A stretch of 64,000 nt of DNA, from positions 1,860,001-1,924,000 of the forward strand of contig NZ_CP025086.1 in the NCBI RefSeq assembly GCF_004135935.1, given 5' to 3'. Of the stretch, positions 54,072 through 63,654 are shown piece after piece. Origin of the DNA: Methylovirgula ligni (GTDB taxonomy: Bacteria > Pseudomonadota > Alphaproteobacteria > Rhizobiales > Beijerinckiaceae). Position 1 is the stretch's first letter. Each line of letters opens with the position of its first letter. Both the position numbers and the translations under genes were made by a program. Below the pieces are notes generated by a model. It worked only from the letters and a program-made list of their open reading frames with translations. It was not told the DNA's origin and did no database searches.

Positions 54072-55790
54072 ATGGCGGACGGAATTGAGCCGGACACGAC
54101 GCAGGCGGCGCCGGAAGCGGACCCCCGCACGATCCTGACGCGTATCGGCAAGGCCGTTTACGATTGGGATATCGTCTCGGACAGCCTGGTCTTCGGGCCG
54201 AACACTGCGGATATCGTCGAATTTGCCGAATTCGCCAAGGCGCAGACCGGCCAGGCCTATGCCGAATTTCTCTCGCCGGAGAGTGGTGGTTCGCGCTTTG
54301 CCGCGATCATCGGCTCGACGGAGCGCGATAGTGGCCGCGGTGTCGCTTTTCATGTCATTTACGGCCTGAAGAGCAAGGCACTCGGCCGGGGCCAGATGCC
54401 GACCGTGTGGATCGAAGATGTGGGGCGCTGGTTCGCCGGCGCCGATGGGCGCCCCGCCCATGCGCATGGGCTTGTGCGCGTCATGGCCGATCGTGACGAG
54501 ATCGAGGGCAAGGCGCTGATGCAATCGCGCTGGGATACCTTGACCGGGGCAGTGAGCCGTGGCCATTTCGTCGTCAGGCTTTCGGAGATTCTGGCGGATC
54601 ATGGGCAGGAGGGCCGTGTCCGTGCGATTCTGCTGGTCGCGGTCGACGAACTTGCGCGCCTCAACGAGGTCTATGGCTATGATCTCGGGGATGAATTCAT
54701 CGCCGCGGTGGCGGCGCGGCTACGCCTCAACTTGCGCGGCAGGGAGCTTTTCGCCCGCTATTCCGGCAATATTTTCGCTGTCCTGCTCGAGGCTTGCAAT
54801 GCCGAGCAGATGAAGATTGCGGCGGGGCGAATCGAGGCGGCGTTCGACTCGGCGCCTGTCGAGACCACCAAAGGCCCGATCAAGGCGGCGATCCGCATTG
54901 GCGGGTTGGAGATCGCGCAGGACGAAAGCTCCGGGGCGGCCGTGCTACGCGCCGCCGAGCGGGCGCTGGAAGCGACCCAGGCCGCCACCGATTCGCGGCC
55001 TGCACCCGTATTTCGTCTCCCAGAAGCGGCGCCGCGGAGCCTGGGCATGTCGCAACAGATCATCGACGCGCTCAACCAGTCGCGGCTTCTGCTGGCACTC
55101 CAGCCGGTTGTCGATGCCAGGACGGGTGGGGTGAGGTTTTACGAGGTTCTGGCGCGGCTCGATAGCGAGGAGGGCACTCTCATTCCGCCGGGGGCAATCA
55201 TTCCGACGGCGGAAGAAGCTGGCCTCATCCATCTCATCGACCAGCGCATGCTCGATCTCACCTTCGCCGAACTGGAGAGCGTCCCGGCGCTGCGCCTCGC
55301 CGTCAATGTCTCAGGCCAAACGCTGCACGGGAAGGATTGGGCGGAACGCCTGCTGGCGCTCAGCGCCCGTCACAAATCGGCGGCGCAACGATTGATCGTC
55401 GAAATCACTGAAACCTGTGCGGTGCATGACCTCGATGCAACGCGCAAGATCATCGGCCTGATCAAGGGTTGCGGCGCGCAAGTCGCGATGGATGATTTCG
55501 GCTCGGGTCACACCTCGTTCCGTAACTTGCGGCAATTGCCGCTCGACTTCCTGAAGATCGACGGCGCCTTCGTGCAGAATCTGGCGACGTCGGAGGATGA
55601 CCGCTTTTTCGTCCGCACGCTGATCGATCTCGCCTGCCACCTCAAAATTCCGACTGTCGCGGAATGGGTGGAAGATGCGCAATCGGCCGCGCTGCTGGCC
55701 GAATGGGGCATCGATTACCTGCAAGGCTTTTTCCTGGGTGCGCCGCAAGTCGCGCTCCACCCGTTCTCGAAGCTCACCGCAGCGAACTGA
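54072..55790 (+). CDS. PAS-GGDEF-EAL protein with degenerate GGDEF
   Basis: 572-residue cyclic-di-GMP signalling protein. A PAS-like region covers residues about 22-140, a GGDEF-fold domain about 150-310 and an EAL domain about 330-560. The GGDEF signature is replaced by SGNIF (231-235), so it cannot make c-di-GMP. The EAL domain keeps the catalytic set: Glu358 (EVL in place of EAL), Asn412, Glu444, Asp474-Asp475 (DDFGSGH), Lys495, Glu534 and Gln551, so phosphodiesterase activity is likely. No transmembrane segment is visible. It is convergent with phaR. Confidence 0.88.
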   Translation: MADGIEPDTTQAAPEADPRTILTRIGKAVYDWDIVSDSLVFGPNTADIVEFAEFAKAQTGQAYAEFLSPESGGSRFAAIIGSTERDSGRGVAFHVIYGLKSKALGRGQMPTVWIEDVGRWFAGADGRPAHAHGLVRVMADRDEIEGKALMQSRWDTLTGAVSRGHFVVRLSEILADHGQEGRVRAILLVAVDELARLNEVYGYDLGDEFIAAVAARLRLNLRGRELFARYSGNIFAVLLEACNAEQMKIAAGRIEAAFDSAPVETTKGPIKAAIRIGGLEIAQDESSGAAVLRAAERALEATQAATDSRPAPVFRLPEAAPRSLGMSQQIIDALNQSRLLLALQPVVDARTGGVRFYEVLARLDSEEGTLIPPGAIIPTAEEAGLIHLIDQRMLDLTFAELESVPALRLAVNVSGQTLHGKDWAERLLALSARHKSAAQRLIVEITETCAVHDLDATRKIIGLIKGCGAQVAMDDFGSGHTSFRNLRQLPLDFLKIDGAFVQNLATSEDDRFFVRTLIDLACHLKIPTVAEWVEDAQSAALLAEWGIDYLQGFFLGAPQVALHPFSKLTAAN

Positions 55791-55803
55791 ACCTTACGCC
55801 GCG

Positions 55804-56409
55804 TCACTCTTTCGGCGTAAGTTTCTCCAGCCGCTGCTGCAACTCATCGAGCTGGCGCTTCATCTCGTCAAGATCGGGCTTGGTGCCACCCTCGGCCGCT
55901 GGCTGCTCCGTGCCAGTCAAGGGCTGCTTTGCGCCGCTGAAAGGCGAGAACATCGTCAACGCCTGACTGAAGAGCGCCATGTTCTTGCGGGTCTGCTCTT
56001 CGAGCGAACCGAACATCTGGCGCGTCGGTGCGGTCAGCGGTGAGACGCCGAGCGCGTTATCGAATTGCTCGCGGAACTTATGCGGGTCGTTGGTCAGCTT
56101 GTCGATCGTGAATTCGAGATAGCTCGGCACCAGCATCTGAATGCTGTCGCCATAGAAGCGGATGAGCTGGCGCAGGAAGGCGACGGGCAGCAGGCTTTGG
56201 CCGTTCTTGCCCTCTTGCTCGAAGATGATCTGGGTCAGGACCGACCGGGTGATCTCTTCGCCTGTCTTGGCGTCATAGACCACGAAATCCTCACCCCGCT
56301 TGACCATCTCGGCGAGGTCTTCGAGCGTCACATAGGCGCTGGTGCCTGTATTGTAGAGGCGACGATTCGCATATTTCTTGATCGTGGTGGGCTGCTTGTC
56401 GTTAGCCAT
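55804..56409 (-). CDS. phaR: Polyhydroxyalkanoate synthesis repressor PhaR
   Basis: 201-residue repressor that senses polyhydroxybutyrate granules and controls phasin and related genes. The N-terminal PHB_acc_N domain reads TTIKKYANRRLYNTGTSAYVTLEDLAEMVKRGEDFVVYDAKTGE, followed by a PHB_acc domain and a C-terminal coiled coil (DEMKRQLDELQQRLEKL). The ATG at 56409 matches homologues. It is divergent from phaA, the standard arrangement; no PhaR operator could be fixed in the 228-base gap. Confidence 0.93.
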   Translation of the reverse strand: MANDKQPTTIKKYANRRLYNTGTSAYVTLEDLAEMVKRGEDFVVYDAKTGEEITRSVLTQIIFEQEGKNGQSLLPVAFLRQLIRFYGDSIQMLVPSYLEFTIDKLTNDPHKFREQFDNALGVSPLTAPTRQMFGSLEEQTRKNMALFSQALTMFSPFSGAKQPLTGTEQPAAEGGTKPDLDEMKRQLDELQQRLEKLTPKE

Positions 56410-56637
56410 TCGGATAACCACCCCTCAATAAAAAAGATCAACGTCAAACACGTCTGCAACAGCCGCACTCTAAGAAGCATAAGCGTTTTATTGCCTTGCG
56501 AAAACGAAATTCTCATTGGCCGAAAGGATGATCGGAGATTTTCTTGACGGCTCCAACCCGGAAATGCAGAGAATGGTTTACACGCGGAGAGCCCGGCGTG
56601 TCAGCGAGGGCGGAGCATTGCCCGAGGAGAGTTAGTC

Positions 56638-57813
56638 ATGTCGCGCGAGATCGTCATCGTCGGAGCGGCGCGGACCGCCGTCGGAGCTTTTAACGGCGCT
56701 TTTGCAAATATTCCGGCGCACGAGCTTGGCGCGGCCGTGATTACTGCTGCACTGCAGCGTGCCAAGGTTTCACCGGACGAGGTCGATGAAGTGATCCTCG
56801 GTCAGGTGCTGTCGGCCGGCGAGGGTCAGAACCCGGCCCGGCAGGCGGCGATAAAGGCTGGCGTGCCGAAGGAGAAGACCGCCTGGGGACTCAATCAGGT
56901 GTGCGGCTCGGGCCTGCGTGCGGTTGCGCTCGGATTGCAGCAGATCGCCAACGAGGACGCCAAGATCATTGTCGCCGGCGGCCAAGAGAGCATGTCGCAG
57001 TCGCAGCATGTCGCGCATCTGCGCAACGGCACGAAGATGGGCGACGTCAAGTTCATCGACTCGATGATCAAGGACGGGTTGACCGACGTCTTCAATAATT
57101 ACCACATGGGTATCACCGCGGAAAACGTCGCCGCCAAATGGCAGATCAGCCGCGAGGAGCAGGACAAGTTCGCGCTCGGCTCTCAGAACAAGGCCGAGGC
57201 GGCGCAGAAGGCCGGAAAATTCGCCGACGAGATCACGCCCTTCACCGTGTCGACGCGCAAGGGCGATATTGTCGTCGACAGCGACGAATATATCCGCGCC
57301 GGAACCACGCTCGAGGGCCTCACGAAATTAAAGCCGGCCTTCCAGAAGGACGGGACGGTGACGGCCGGGAACGCCTCGGGCATCAACGACGGTGCGGCGG
57401 CGCTGGTCATCATGACGGCGGACGAGGCGCGTGCGCGCGGCTTGACGCCGCTGGCGCGCATCGCTTCCTGGGCGACAGCCGGGGTCGATCCAGCGCTCAT
57501 GGGCTCGGGCCCGATTCCCGCCACTCGTAAGGCGCTCGAAAAGGCCGGTTGGAAGGTGAAGGATCTCGATCTCGTCGAGGCCAACGAAGCTTTCGCCGCT
57601 CAGGCTCTTGCCGTCAACAAGGACCTCGGCTGGGACCCGGCCATCGTCAACGTCAATGGCGGCGCCATCGCGATCGGTCATCCGATCGGCGCTTCGGGCG
57701 CGCGCATTCTCGTGACCCTGCTCCATGAATTGCAGCGGCGCGGTGCCCACAAGGGCCTCGCGACCCTGTGCATCGGCGGCGGCATGGGGATTGCTCTCGC
57801 TATTGAGCGCTGA
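56638..57813 (+). CDS. phaA: Acetyl-CoA acetyltransferase (beta-ketothiolase)
   Basis: 391-residue thiolase that condenses two acetyl-CoA to acetoacetyl-CoA, the first step of polyhydroxybutyrate synthesis. The acylated cysteine is in [14 protein letters not shown], and the C-terminal signatures [27 protein letters not shown] and [14 protein letters not shown] are exact. GAGGAG lies before the ATG. phaB follows after 144 bases; phaC is not in the window. Confidence 0.95.
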   Translation: MSREIVIVGAARTAVGAFNGAFANIPAHELGAAVITAALQRAKVSPDEVDEVILGQVLSAGEGQNPARQAAIKAGVPKEKTAWGLNQVCGSGLRAVALGLQQIANEDAKIIVAGGQESMSQSQHVAHLRNGTKMGDVKFIDSMIKDGLTDVFNNYHMGITAENVAAKWQISREEQDKFALGSQNKAEAAQKAGKFADEITPFTVSTRKGDIVVDSDEYIRAGTTLEGLTKLKPAFQKDGTVTAGNASGINDGAAALVIMTADEARARGLTPLARIASWATAGVDPALMGSGPIPATRKALEKAGWKVKDLDLVEANEAFAAQALAVNKDLGWDPAIVNVNGGAIAIGHPIGASGARILVTLLHELQRRGAHKGLATLCIGGGMGIALAIER

Positions 57814-57957
57814 GCGGGCGGGCAATGTTGCTTTCGATCAATGTCACGTGCGGCCTAAGGCAGAATATTCGAGTGTGCGAAAAGCAGCTAAGAAATTCTC
57901 ACAAAATGGCTTCATAAGAGCGCCCGGCTCAGTGGCGTCGATTAGGGAAGGAAGCAC

Positions 57958-58683
57958 ATGGCACGCGTGGCGGTGGTAAGTGGTGGCACGCGCGGAATCG
58001 GCGCGGCCATCAGCAAGGCGCTGGCGAAGGCGGGGTATCGCGTCGCCGCCGTTTACGCGGGCAATGACGAGGCGGCCGCCAAATTCAAAAGCGAAACCGG
58101 CATCCCCGTCTACAAATGGGATGTGTCGGATTACGAGGCCTGCGCCGCCGGGCTCGCCAAAGTGACCAGCGATCTCGGCCCTGTCGAAATCCTTGTCAAC
58201 AATGCCGGCATCACCCGCGACACCATGCTTCACAAGATGAAGCCGGAGCAATGGTATGGCGTCATCAACACCAATCTCAATTCGCTCTTCAACATGACCC
58301 GGCCGGTGATCGAAGGTATGCGCGAGCGCGGCTTCGGCCGCATCGTCAACATTTCCTCGATCAACGGACAGAAGGGCCAGATGGGACAGTCGAATTACGC
58401 GGCCTCAAAGGCGGGCGATATCGGCTTCACCAAATCGCTGGCGCAGGAAAATGCCAAGAAGGGCATCACCGTGAACGTCATCGCGCCAGGCTATATCGCG
58501 ACGGAAATGGTGAAGGCGGTGCCGAAGGACGTGCTGGAAAAGACGATCCTGCCGCAGATCCCGGTCGGCCGGCTGGGCGAAGTCGAGGAGATCGCGCGCG
58601 GCGTGCTCTTCCTCGTCGCGGATGAAGCCGGCTTTATCACCGGCGCGACGCTGACCATCAACGGCGGCCAGATCATGGTCTGA
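57958..58683 (+). CDS. phaB: Acetoacetyl-CoA reductase
   Basis: 241-residue SDR that reduces acetoacetyl-CoA with NADPH to (R)-3-hydroxybutyryl-CoA. The cofactor loop is SGGTRGIGAAISKAL, and the catalytic residues are in NISSINGQKGQMGQSNYAASKAG. GQKGQMGQSNY is diagnostic of PhaB rather than FabG. GGAAGGAAG precedes the ATG. It forms the phaAB pair. Confidence 0.95.
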   Translation: MARVAVVSGGTRGIGAAISKALAKAGYRVAAVYAGNDEAAAKFKSETGIPVYKWDVSDYEACAAGLAKVTSDLGPVEILVNNAGITRDTMLHKMKPEQWYGVINTNLNSLFNMTRPVIEGMRERGFGRIVNISSINGQKGQMGQSNYAASKAGDIGFTKSLAQENAKKGITVNVIAPGYIATEMVKAVPKDVLEKTILPQIPVGRLGEVEEIARGVLFLVADEAGFITGATLTINGGQIMV

Positions 58684-58689
58684 CCGCAC

Positions 58690-58718
58690 TTCCCTCTCCC
58701 GCAAGCGGGGAGAAGGAA
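58690..58718. terminator. Possible bidirectional hairpin between phaB and rpmF
   Basis: CTCTCCCGC and GCGGGGAG, around AA, form an imperfect stem in the 50-base gap between the convergent phaB and rpmF genes. It resembles a common CTCTCCC-type intergenic repeat. There is no T run on either strand. Confidence 0.35.
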
Positions 58719-58733
58719 TGAAAGCGACGCGGC

Positions 58734-58922
58734 TTATTCTTCCGCCGTCTTCGGCGTCAGCACCTGACGGCCGCGATACATGCCGCTCTTGAGATCGATG
58801 TGATGCGGACGGCGCAACTCGCCAGAGTTCTTGTCCTCGACATAGGTCGGCGCCTTGAGGGCATCCGCCGAGCGGCGGAAGCCGCGCTTCATCGGGGAGG
58901 TTTTCCGCTTCGGAACGGCCAT
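58734..58922 (-). CDS. rpmF: 50S ribosomal protein L32
   Basis: 62-residue ribosomal protein L32. The sequence [41 protein letters not shown] is typical of alphaproteobacteria, and the zinc cysteines of some other L32 proteins are absent. The ATG at 58922 is fixed by homology and GGAGC upstream; the longer frame is not conserved. It follows mtgA on the same strand after 163 bases that include an AT-rich promoter candidate. Confidence 0.96.
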   Translation of the reverse strand: MAVPKRKTSPMKRGFRRSADALKAPTYVEDKNSGELRRPHHIDLKSGMYRGRQVLTPKTAEE

Positions 58923-59051
58923 TGTCAGCTCCAGAAATAATAAGGCCGGCAAGCTGCCGGCGAATGGGTTGAAGGGCTGATACACACAAACTGGCGTTTT
59001 GGCTATCCCCAAAATCGCCGGCGCCTCGCGCGGTCCCCAATCTCTCCATAT

Positions 59052-59080
59052 AATCTAATATATTCATGTAGTTGAGGCAA
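59052..59080 (-). promoter_or_regulatory. Candidate rpmF promoter in an AT-rich patch
   Basis: On the minus strand TTGCCT (59080-59075) and TAGATT (59057-59052) are 17 bases apart, within an unusually AT-rich run (ATGAATATATTAGATTATAT). It would start rpmF with a leader of about 120 bases. The -35 box is weak. Confidence 0.35.
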
Positions 59081-59085
59081 TGTCG

Positions 59086-59784
59086 TCACCTGACGCAAGC
59101 GAGATTGGTCTGGCCAGCCCTGACGCGCGCCTCGACAATGCGGGCATGGATCGCGACATGCCGGTTCGGCTTCAGCACTTTGCGGCGATGCGGATCGGGC
59201 AGGACGGCGGCGAGCAGCGCCGCCTGGTGCAGGGCGAGCGCGGCCGCGGGCTCATGAAAATAGAAATTGGCGGCGGCCTCGGCACCGAAGAGGCCGTCGT
59301 CGCCCCATTCGGCGATGTTGAGGTAGATTTCCAGGATGCGGCGCTTCGGCCAGACAAAATCGAGAACGAGCGCGAGCGGGATTTCCAGCGCCTTGCGGAT
59401 GTAGGAGCGCCCGGGCCAGAGAAAGAGGTTCTTGGCGACCTGCATTGTGATCGTCGAGGCGCCGCGGGAAGCTCCGCCGATGCCGTTATCGTCGATGACC
59501 TCGCGCATGGCGCCCCAATCGACGCCGTGGTGGTGGCAGAAATGCGCGTCCTCGGAGGTGACGACGGCGGCGCGCAAAGCTTCCGATATGCCGGAAAGCG
59601 GCACCCATTTCTGATCAACCTTCTCGTGCAGGAGCATCCGTCCGAGTATCAGGGTCGAGACGGGGTTGACGAACCGATAGGCGATGACGAGGCCGGCAAA
59701 GACCAGAAGAAGCAGCAAAATCAGCCGTGCGCCCCAGCGCGCGGCGGCGCCAGCGGCCTGAAAAAGACGGGGATTTCTCGCCAT
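59086..59784 (-). CDS. mtgA: Monofunctional peptidoglycan transglycosylase
   Basis: 232-residue inner-membrane glycosyltransferase that polymerises lipid II. One transmembrane anchor at residues about 19-37 precedes the GT51 domain, with VVTSEDAHFCHHHGVDW (catalytic Glu), GASTITMQVAKNLFLWPGRSYIRKALE and RRILEIYLNIAEWGDDGLFGAEAAA. The ATG at 59784 is preferred. mtgA-rpmF is a conserved pair; it is divergent from ispA. Confidence 0.93.
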   Translation of the reverse strand: MARNPRLFQAAGAAARWGARLILLLLLVFAGLVIAYRFVNPVSTLILGRMLLHEKVDQKWVPLSGISEALRAAVVTSEDAHFCHHHGVDWGAMREVIDDNGIGGASRGASTITMQVAKNLFLWPGRSYIRKALEIPLALVLDFVWPKRRILEIYLNIAEWGDDGLFGAEAAANFYFHEPAAALALHQAALLAAVLPDPHRRKVLKPNRHVAIHARIVEARVRAGQTNLACVR

Positions 59785-59855
59785 CCGCGAGCCTTGACCG
59801 ATCTTCCGCAATGGGGCAAGCGGAACGGCGCAATCGGCTCAGAGGCAGGGATAAT

Positions 59856-60782
59856 ATGACGGACGCGGTGGCACAGGAATTTCAAACGCGATTGTCTTAC
59901 GTCGCCGATGCCACCGAGCGGATGCTGGACCAGCTCTTGTCCGAAAGGGCGCTGCCGGGGGAGACTTTCCGGCCCGCGGCCTTTCTCGGCGCCATGCGCT
60001 ATGCGAGTCTGGGCGGCGGCAAGCGGCTGCGGCCATTCTTGCTGATCGAGACGGCGCGGCTCTTCGGGATCGAGAACGAGGGTGTCCTGCGCGCCGGTGC
60101 GGCTCTGGAAATGATCCATTGCTATTCACTGGTGCACGACGATCTGCCGGCGCTCGACAATGACGACCTGCGCCGCGGCCGCCCGACCACCCATAAGGCC
60201 TACGATGAGGCGACCGCGATTCTCGTCGGTGACGCTTTGTTGACCTATGCCTTCGACGTCACCGCCGATCCGGCGACGGACGCCGATCCCGCGATCCGCG
60301 CCGAACTGGTGCTCGCGCTCGCCCGCGCGGCCGGCATCGGCAACATGGTCGGCGGCCAGGTGATGGACCTTGAAGCCGAGACATCGACCGAGCCGCATTC
60401 GGCGGAAGACGTCATTCGGCTGCAATCGATGAAGACAGGCGCTCTGCTGCATTATGCGGTCGAGGCCGGGGCGATCTTCGCGCGCGCCGACGCCAGGGCG
60501 AAAGCGGCGCTGTCGCATTATGGCAAGGCGCTTGGCGCCGCGTTTCAGGTCGCTGACGATATTCTCGATGTCGAAGCCGACGAAGAAGCGCTCGGCAAGC
60601 GCGCTGGCAAGGACGCCGGCCGCAACAAGGCGACGCTTGTCGCCGCGCTCGGCCTCAAGGCTGCCCGCAAGCGCCGCGACGCGCTGGCGCAAGAGGCCAT
60701 CGCGGCGCTTAGTTCTTTCCCGGATGAGAAAGCCGCGATCCTGAAGGAGGCGGCGCGTTTTGCCGTCGCGCGGAAGAATTGA
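59856..60782 (+). CDS. ispA: Farnesyl diphosphate synthase (polyprenyl synthetase)
   Basis: 308-residue short-chain prenyltransferase that makes C15 (or C20) diphosphates from IPP and DMAPP. The first aspartate-rich motif is HDDLPALDNDDLRRG and the second DDILDVEADEEALGK; GGKRLRPFLL binds IPP. The two-residue insert in the first motif marks the bacterial FPP synthase type. The ATG at 59856 is supported by AGGCAGGG. The stop overlaps the DUF1345 start. IspG, earlier in the pathway, is 1.4 kb away. Confidence 0.9.
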   Translation: MTDAVAQEFQTRLSYVADATERMLDQLLSERALPGETFRPAAFLGAMRYASLGGGKRLRPFLLIETARLFGIENEGVLRAGAALEMIHCYSLVHDDLPALDNDDLRRGRPTTHKAYDEATAILVGDALLTYAFDVTADPATDADPAIRAELVLALARAAGIGNMVGGQVMDLEAETSTEPHSAEDVIRLQSMKTGALLHYAVEAGAIFARADARAKAALSHYGKALGAAFQVADDILDVEADEEALGKRAGKDAGRNKATLVAALGLKAARKRRDALAQEAIAALSSFPDEKAAILKEAARFAVARKN

Positions 60783-61501
60783 CGGACGCACCCACTCCCC
60801 CGGACGCACCAGCCCGCCGCCGCCGCATCGCGTTGCCGGTTCGGATCGTGCGGGCGCGGCCGCGCCTGTTCATCTGCCTTGCGCTCGGGATCTTGGCCGG
60901 GTTGCTGCTGCCGAATGACTGGCGCGCCATCACCCGCGCTCTGATCAGCTGGAATTTTGCGATATTCCTCTATTTCATCGCCGTCGCGGCGATGGTGATC
61001 TCGGCCGATCAAAGCTCAATGGCGCGCCGCGCGGCGGAGCAGGACGACGGCCGCTTCACCATATTGGTTTTCACTGTCGTCGCCGCCGCCGCCGCCTTCG
61101 GCGCCATCTTCTACCAATTGCTGCTGGTGAAGGACGTGCATGGGCTGCAGCGCGCGTTTCACCTCGTACTCGCCGCTGCGACCGTGACCAGCGCCTGGGC
61201 CTTCATCCATGTGATGTTCGCGCTGCATTACGCCAGCGAATGCTTTTCCGAGCGTGAATTGAAAAGCTCGCCGGCAGCCAAGTCACATAGCGGACTGCGT
61301 TTTCCGGGGGACGAGACGCCGGACTATTTCGATTTTTTCTATTTTTCCTTCGTGATCGGCGTCGCCTGCGCGACCGCCGACGTCAACATCACATCGCGGA
61401 CGATCAGACGCACAGCGACGCTCCACTGCATCCTGGCCTTCTTCTTCAACAGCGCGGTTCTGGCGCTGACCGTCAATATTGCGGCGGGGCTCGTGGGCTA
61501 G
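60779..61501 (+). CDS. DUF1345 membrane protein
   Basis: 240-residue inner-membrane protein of DUF1345, with about five hydrophobic segments (residues about 30-45, 56-76, 94-114, 128-150 and 213-238). The family signature ETPDYFDFFYFSFVIGVACATADVNITSR is complete. Function unknown. The assigned start is a TTG at 60779 that overlaps the ispA stop; no upstream ATG exists in frame, and the N-terminus is Pro/Arg-rich and cytoplasmic. Confidence 0.85.
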   Translation: MTDAPTPPDAPARRRRIALPVRIVRARPRLFICLALGILAGLLLPNDWRAITRALISWNFAIFLYFIAVAAMVISADQSSMARRAAEQDDGRFTILVFTVVAAAAAFGAIFYQLLLVKDVHGLQRAFHLVLAAATVTSAWAFIHVMFALHYASECFSERELKSSPAAKSHSGLRFPGDETPDYFDFFYFSFVIGVACATADVNITSRTIRRTATLHCILAFFFNSAVLALTVNIAAGLVG

Positions 61502-61510
61502 GCGATCGGC

Positions 61511-62035
61511 CTAGCGCGGCGGGTAGGGATGGCCGAAGGGGAAGCCGGAATCATCGTCATCCTCATCGCTATCGCCAGCCGGGCCATAATAGCCGGCGAA
61601 GAAGGGCGTGCCGACGCCGTCGACCGGATTATAGACGCCGTAGGAATAGGCGTTGTTCGGCGCCTCCATCTCCCAACCATAGGTGCGCACAGCCTGGTCA
61701 CGCGCTGCGGCGATGACCGGCGGCACGGCCCACGGCGGCGATGCGTTGCGCATGTGATAGTGCCAGGCGCCGACGCGATATTGATAGGGCAGGGGATAGA
61801 AGCCGAGGCCGCCGTGCGGGTCGCCGACAAGCTCCTGATAATGTCCATATTTGGAATAGACCTTGCCGGGCTCCATGACCCCGACCGACATGCCGCCGAC
61901 ATTGCGATGATGGCTATAATGCTGGCTGACGTGCTGGCTGTGATGGTGGTGCCGGGTTGCCGTCTGGGCATCCGCAGGGCCGAAGGCCAGCGTCACGACG
62001 CCAGCGAAAATGAAAGAAACCAGGCCCTTGCGCAT
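61511..62035 (-). CDS. Secreted His-rich hypothetical protein
   Basis: 174-residue protein with a clear signal peptide (residues 1-24, ending GPADAQ). A histidine cluster (residues 29-43, HHHHSQHVSQHYSHH) follows, then a Tyr/Gly/Pro-rich mature part and an acidic run DSDEDDDD near the C-terminus. No domain was recognised. The two charged clusters suggest metal binding, which is inference. The start gives a textbook signal peptide. Confidence 0.7.
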   Translation of the reverse strand: MRKGLVSFIFAGVVTLAFGPADAQTATRHHHHSQHVSQHYSHHRNVGGMSVGVMEPGKVYSKYGHYQELVGDPHGGLGFYPLPYQYRVGAWHYHMRNASPPWAVPPVIAAARDQAVRTYGWEMEAPNNAYSYGVYNPVDGVGTPFFAGYYGPAGDSDEDDDDSGFPFGHPYPPR

Positions 62036-62218
62036 CGGCGGAACTCCATGCGGTCAATTCAGGCCGCTTCTGGCGGTAATCTCTCCGCCGGCTCTTAATA
62101 TAGTCTTCCGTCCCGCCCCTGCCGCCCATGCGCCAGATCAAAAGCGCGCCAGAACAGCGTGATCTGGGCAAAACTGCGCAAATCTTTTTGATCGCATTTT
62201 AGGGAACGCAGCGGCGAC

Positions 62219-63511
62219 TCACTCCGCCGCGTCTTTGGCGCCGCCGAAGCGGCGCTCGATATAATCCTGCACCATGACTTTGAATTCGGCGGCGATACCT
62301 TCGCCGCGCAGGGTCACGACCTTCTTGCCGTCGACGAAGACGGGAGCGGCCGGCGTCTCGCCGGTGCCGGGCAGCGAAATGCCGATGTCGGCATGTTTGG
62401 ATTCGCCCGGCCCGTTGACGATGCAGCCCATCACCGCGACGTTGAGCGTCTCGACGCCGGGATAGCGGGTCTTCCAGTTGGGCATTTCCTCGCGGATATA
62501 GGTCTGAATGTCGCGCGCGAGCTCCTGGAACACGGTCGAGGTCGTGCGACCACAGCCGGGGCAGGCGGCGACGAGCGGGACGAAGGTGCGAAAACCCATC
62601 GTCTGCAGAATTTCCTGCCCGACCTTGACTTCAATCGTGCGATCGCCGCCGGGCTCGGGCGTCAGCGAGATGCGGATCGTATCGCCAATGCCCTGCTGCA
62701 GCAGCACGCCGAGCGCGGCGGACGAGGCGACGATGCCCTTCGAGCCCATGCCGGCCTCGGTGAGGCCGAGGTGGATCGCATAATCGCTGCGTTGCGCGAC
62801 CATCTGATAGACCGTGATCAGATCCTGGACGTTGGAGACCTTCGCCGAGAGGATGATGCGGTCGCGGCCGAGGCCGATTTCTTCCGCCCGCGCGGCGGAG
62901 AGCAGGGCGGATTGCACCATCGCCTCGCGCGTCACGGCGCCGGCGTCGAGCGGCCGGGGCGAGTTGGCGTTCTCATCCATCAGCCGAGTCAGCAGCTCCT
63001 GATCGAGCGAGCCCCAATTGGCGCCGATCCGCACCGCCTTGCCGTTCTCGATGGCGCATTCGACCATCGAGGCGAACTGGGTGTCGCGCTTGTCCTTGAA
63101 GCCGACATTGCCGGGATTGATGCGATATTTCGCGAGCGCCTCGGCGCAGGCGGGATGATCGGCCAGCAGCTTGTGGCCGATATAATGAAAGTCGCCGATG
63201 AGCGGCACGTCGACGCCCATCCGATCGAGCTTCTCACGGATATGCGGCACCGCCGCCGCTGCTTCGTCGCGATCGACGGTGATGCGCACGAGCTCCGAAC
63301 CGGCACGGGCCAGGTCGGCGACCTGCTTCACCGTCCCGGCGATATCGGCGGTGTCGGTGTTGGTCATCGACTGGACGATGATCGGGCCACCGCCGCCAAC
63401 GATGATCGCGCCCTTGCCCGAGCCGACCCTGACGCCCACCGAATGGCGGCGCGGCGCCGGGCCGCTGGCGAGGACGGTGGAGGGATCGATCGCGGTCAAT
63501 GTCTCGGACAT
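62219..63511 (-). CDS. ispG: 4-hydroxy-3-methylbut-2-enyl diphosphate synthase
   Basis: 430-residue iron-sulfur enzyme of the MEP isoprenoid pathway, which converts MEcPP to HMBPP. An N-terminal TIM barrel opens with [21 protein letters not shown], and the C-terminal cluster domain supplies cysteines in [12 protein letters not shown] and [20 protein letters not shown]. Length fits the alphaproteobacterial form. It lies downstream of zur on the same strand, the usual order in this lineage. Confidence 0.96.
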   Translation of the reverse strand: MSETLTAIDPSTVLASGPAPRRHSVGVRVGSGKGAIIVGGGGPIIVQSMTNTDTADIAGTVKQVADLARAGSELVRITVDRDEAAAAVPHIREKLDRMGVDVPLIGDFHYIGHKLLADHPACAEALAKYRINPGNVGFKDKRDTQFASMVECAIENGKAVRIGANWGSLDQELLTRLMDENANSPRPLDAGAVTREAMVQSALLSAARAEEIGLGRDRIILSAKVSNVQDLITVYQMVAQRSDYAIHLGLTEAGMGSKGIVASSAALGVLLQQGIGDTIRISLTPEPGGDRTIEVKVGQEILQTMGFRTFVPLVAACPGCGRTTSTVFQELARDIQTYIREEMPNWKTRYPGVETLNVAVMGCIVNGPGESKHADIGISLPGTGETPAAPVFVDGKKVVTLRGEGIAAEFKVMVQDYIERRFGGAKDAAE

Positions 63512-63654
63512 GAAAACCTTCTTTGCTTGCTGCCGGCGCGATTATCTACCCAGCGCCTTAACGTGACCCCCTCGTGACGGCAGATCACGGGAGTGGTGCT
63601 TAAAATTGCCGCAGCCGTCAAGCGGCGACCGGAGCATTTTCCCGATGCTCGCGA

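Noticed and set aside
56410-56637. PhaR operator or clear promoter in the phaR-phaA gap
   Set aside because: TTGACG at 56544 lacks a good -10 box, and no convincing TGC-rich palindrome was found.
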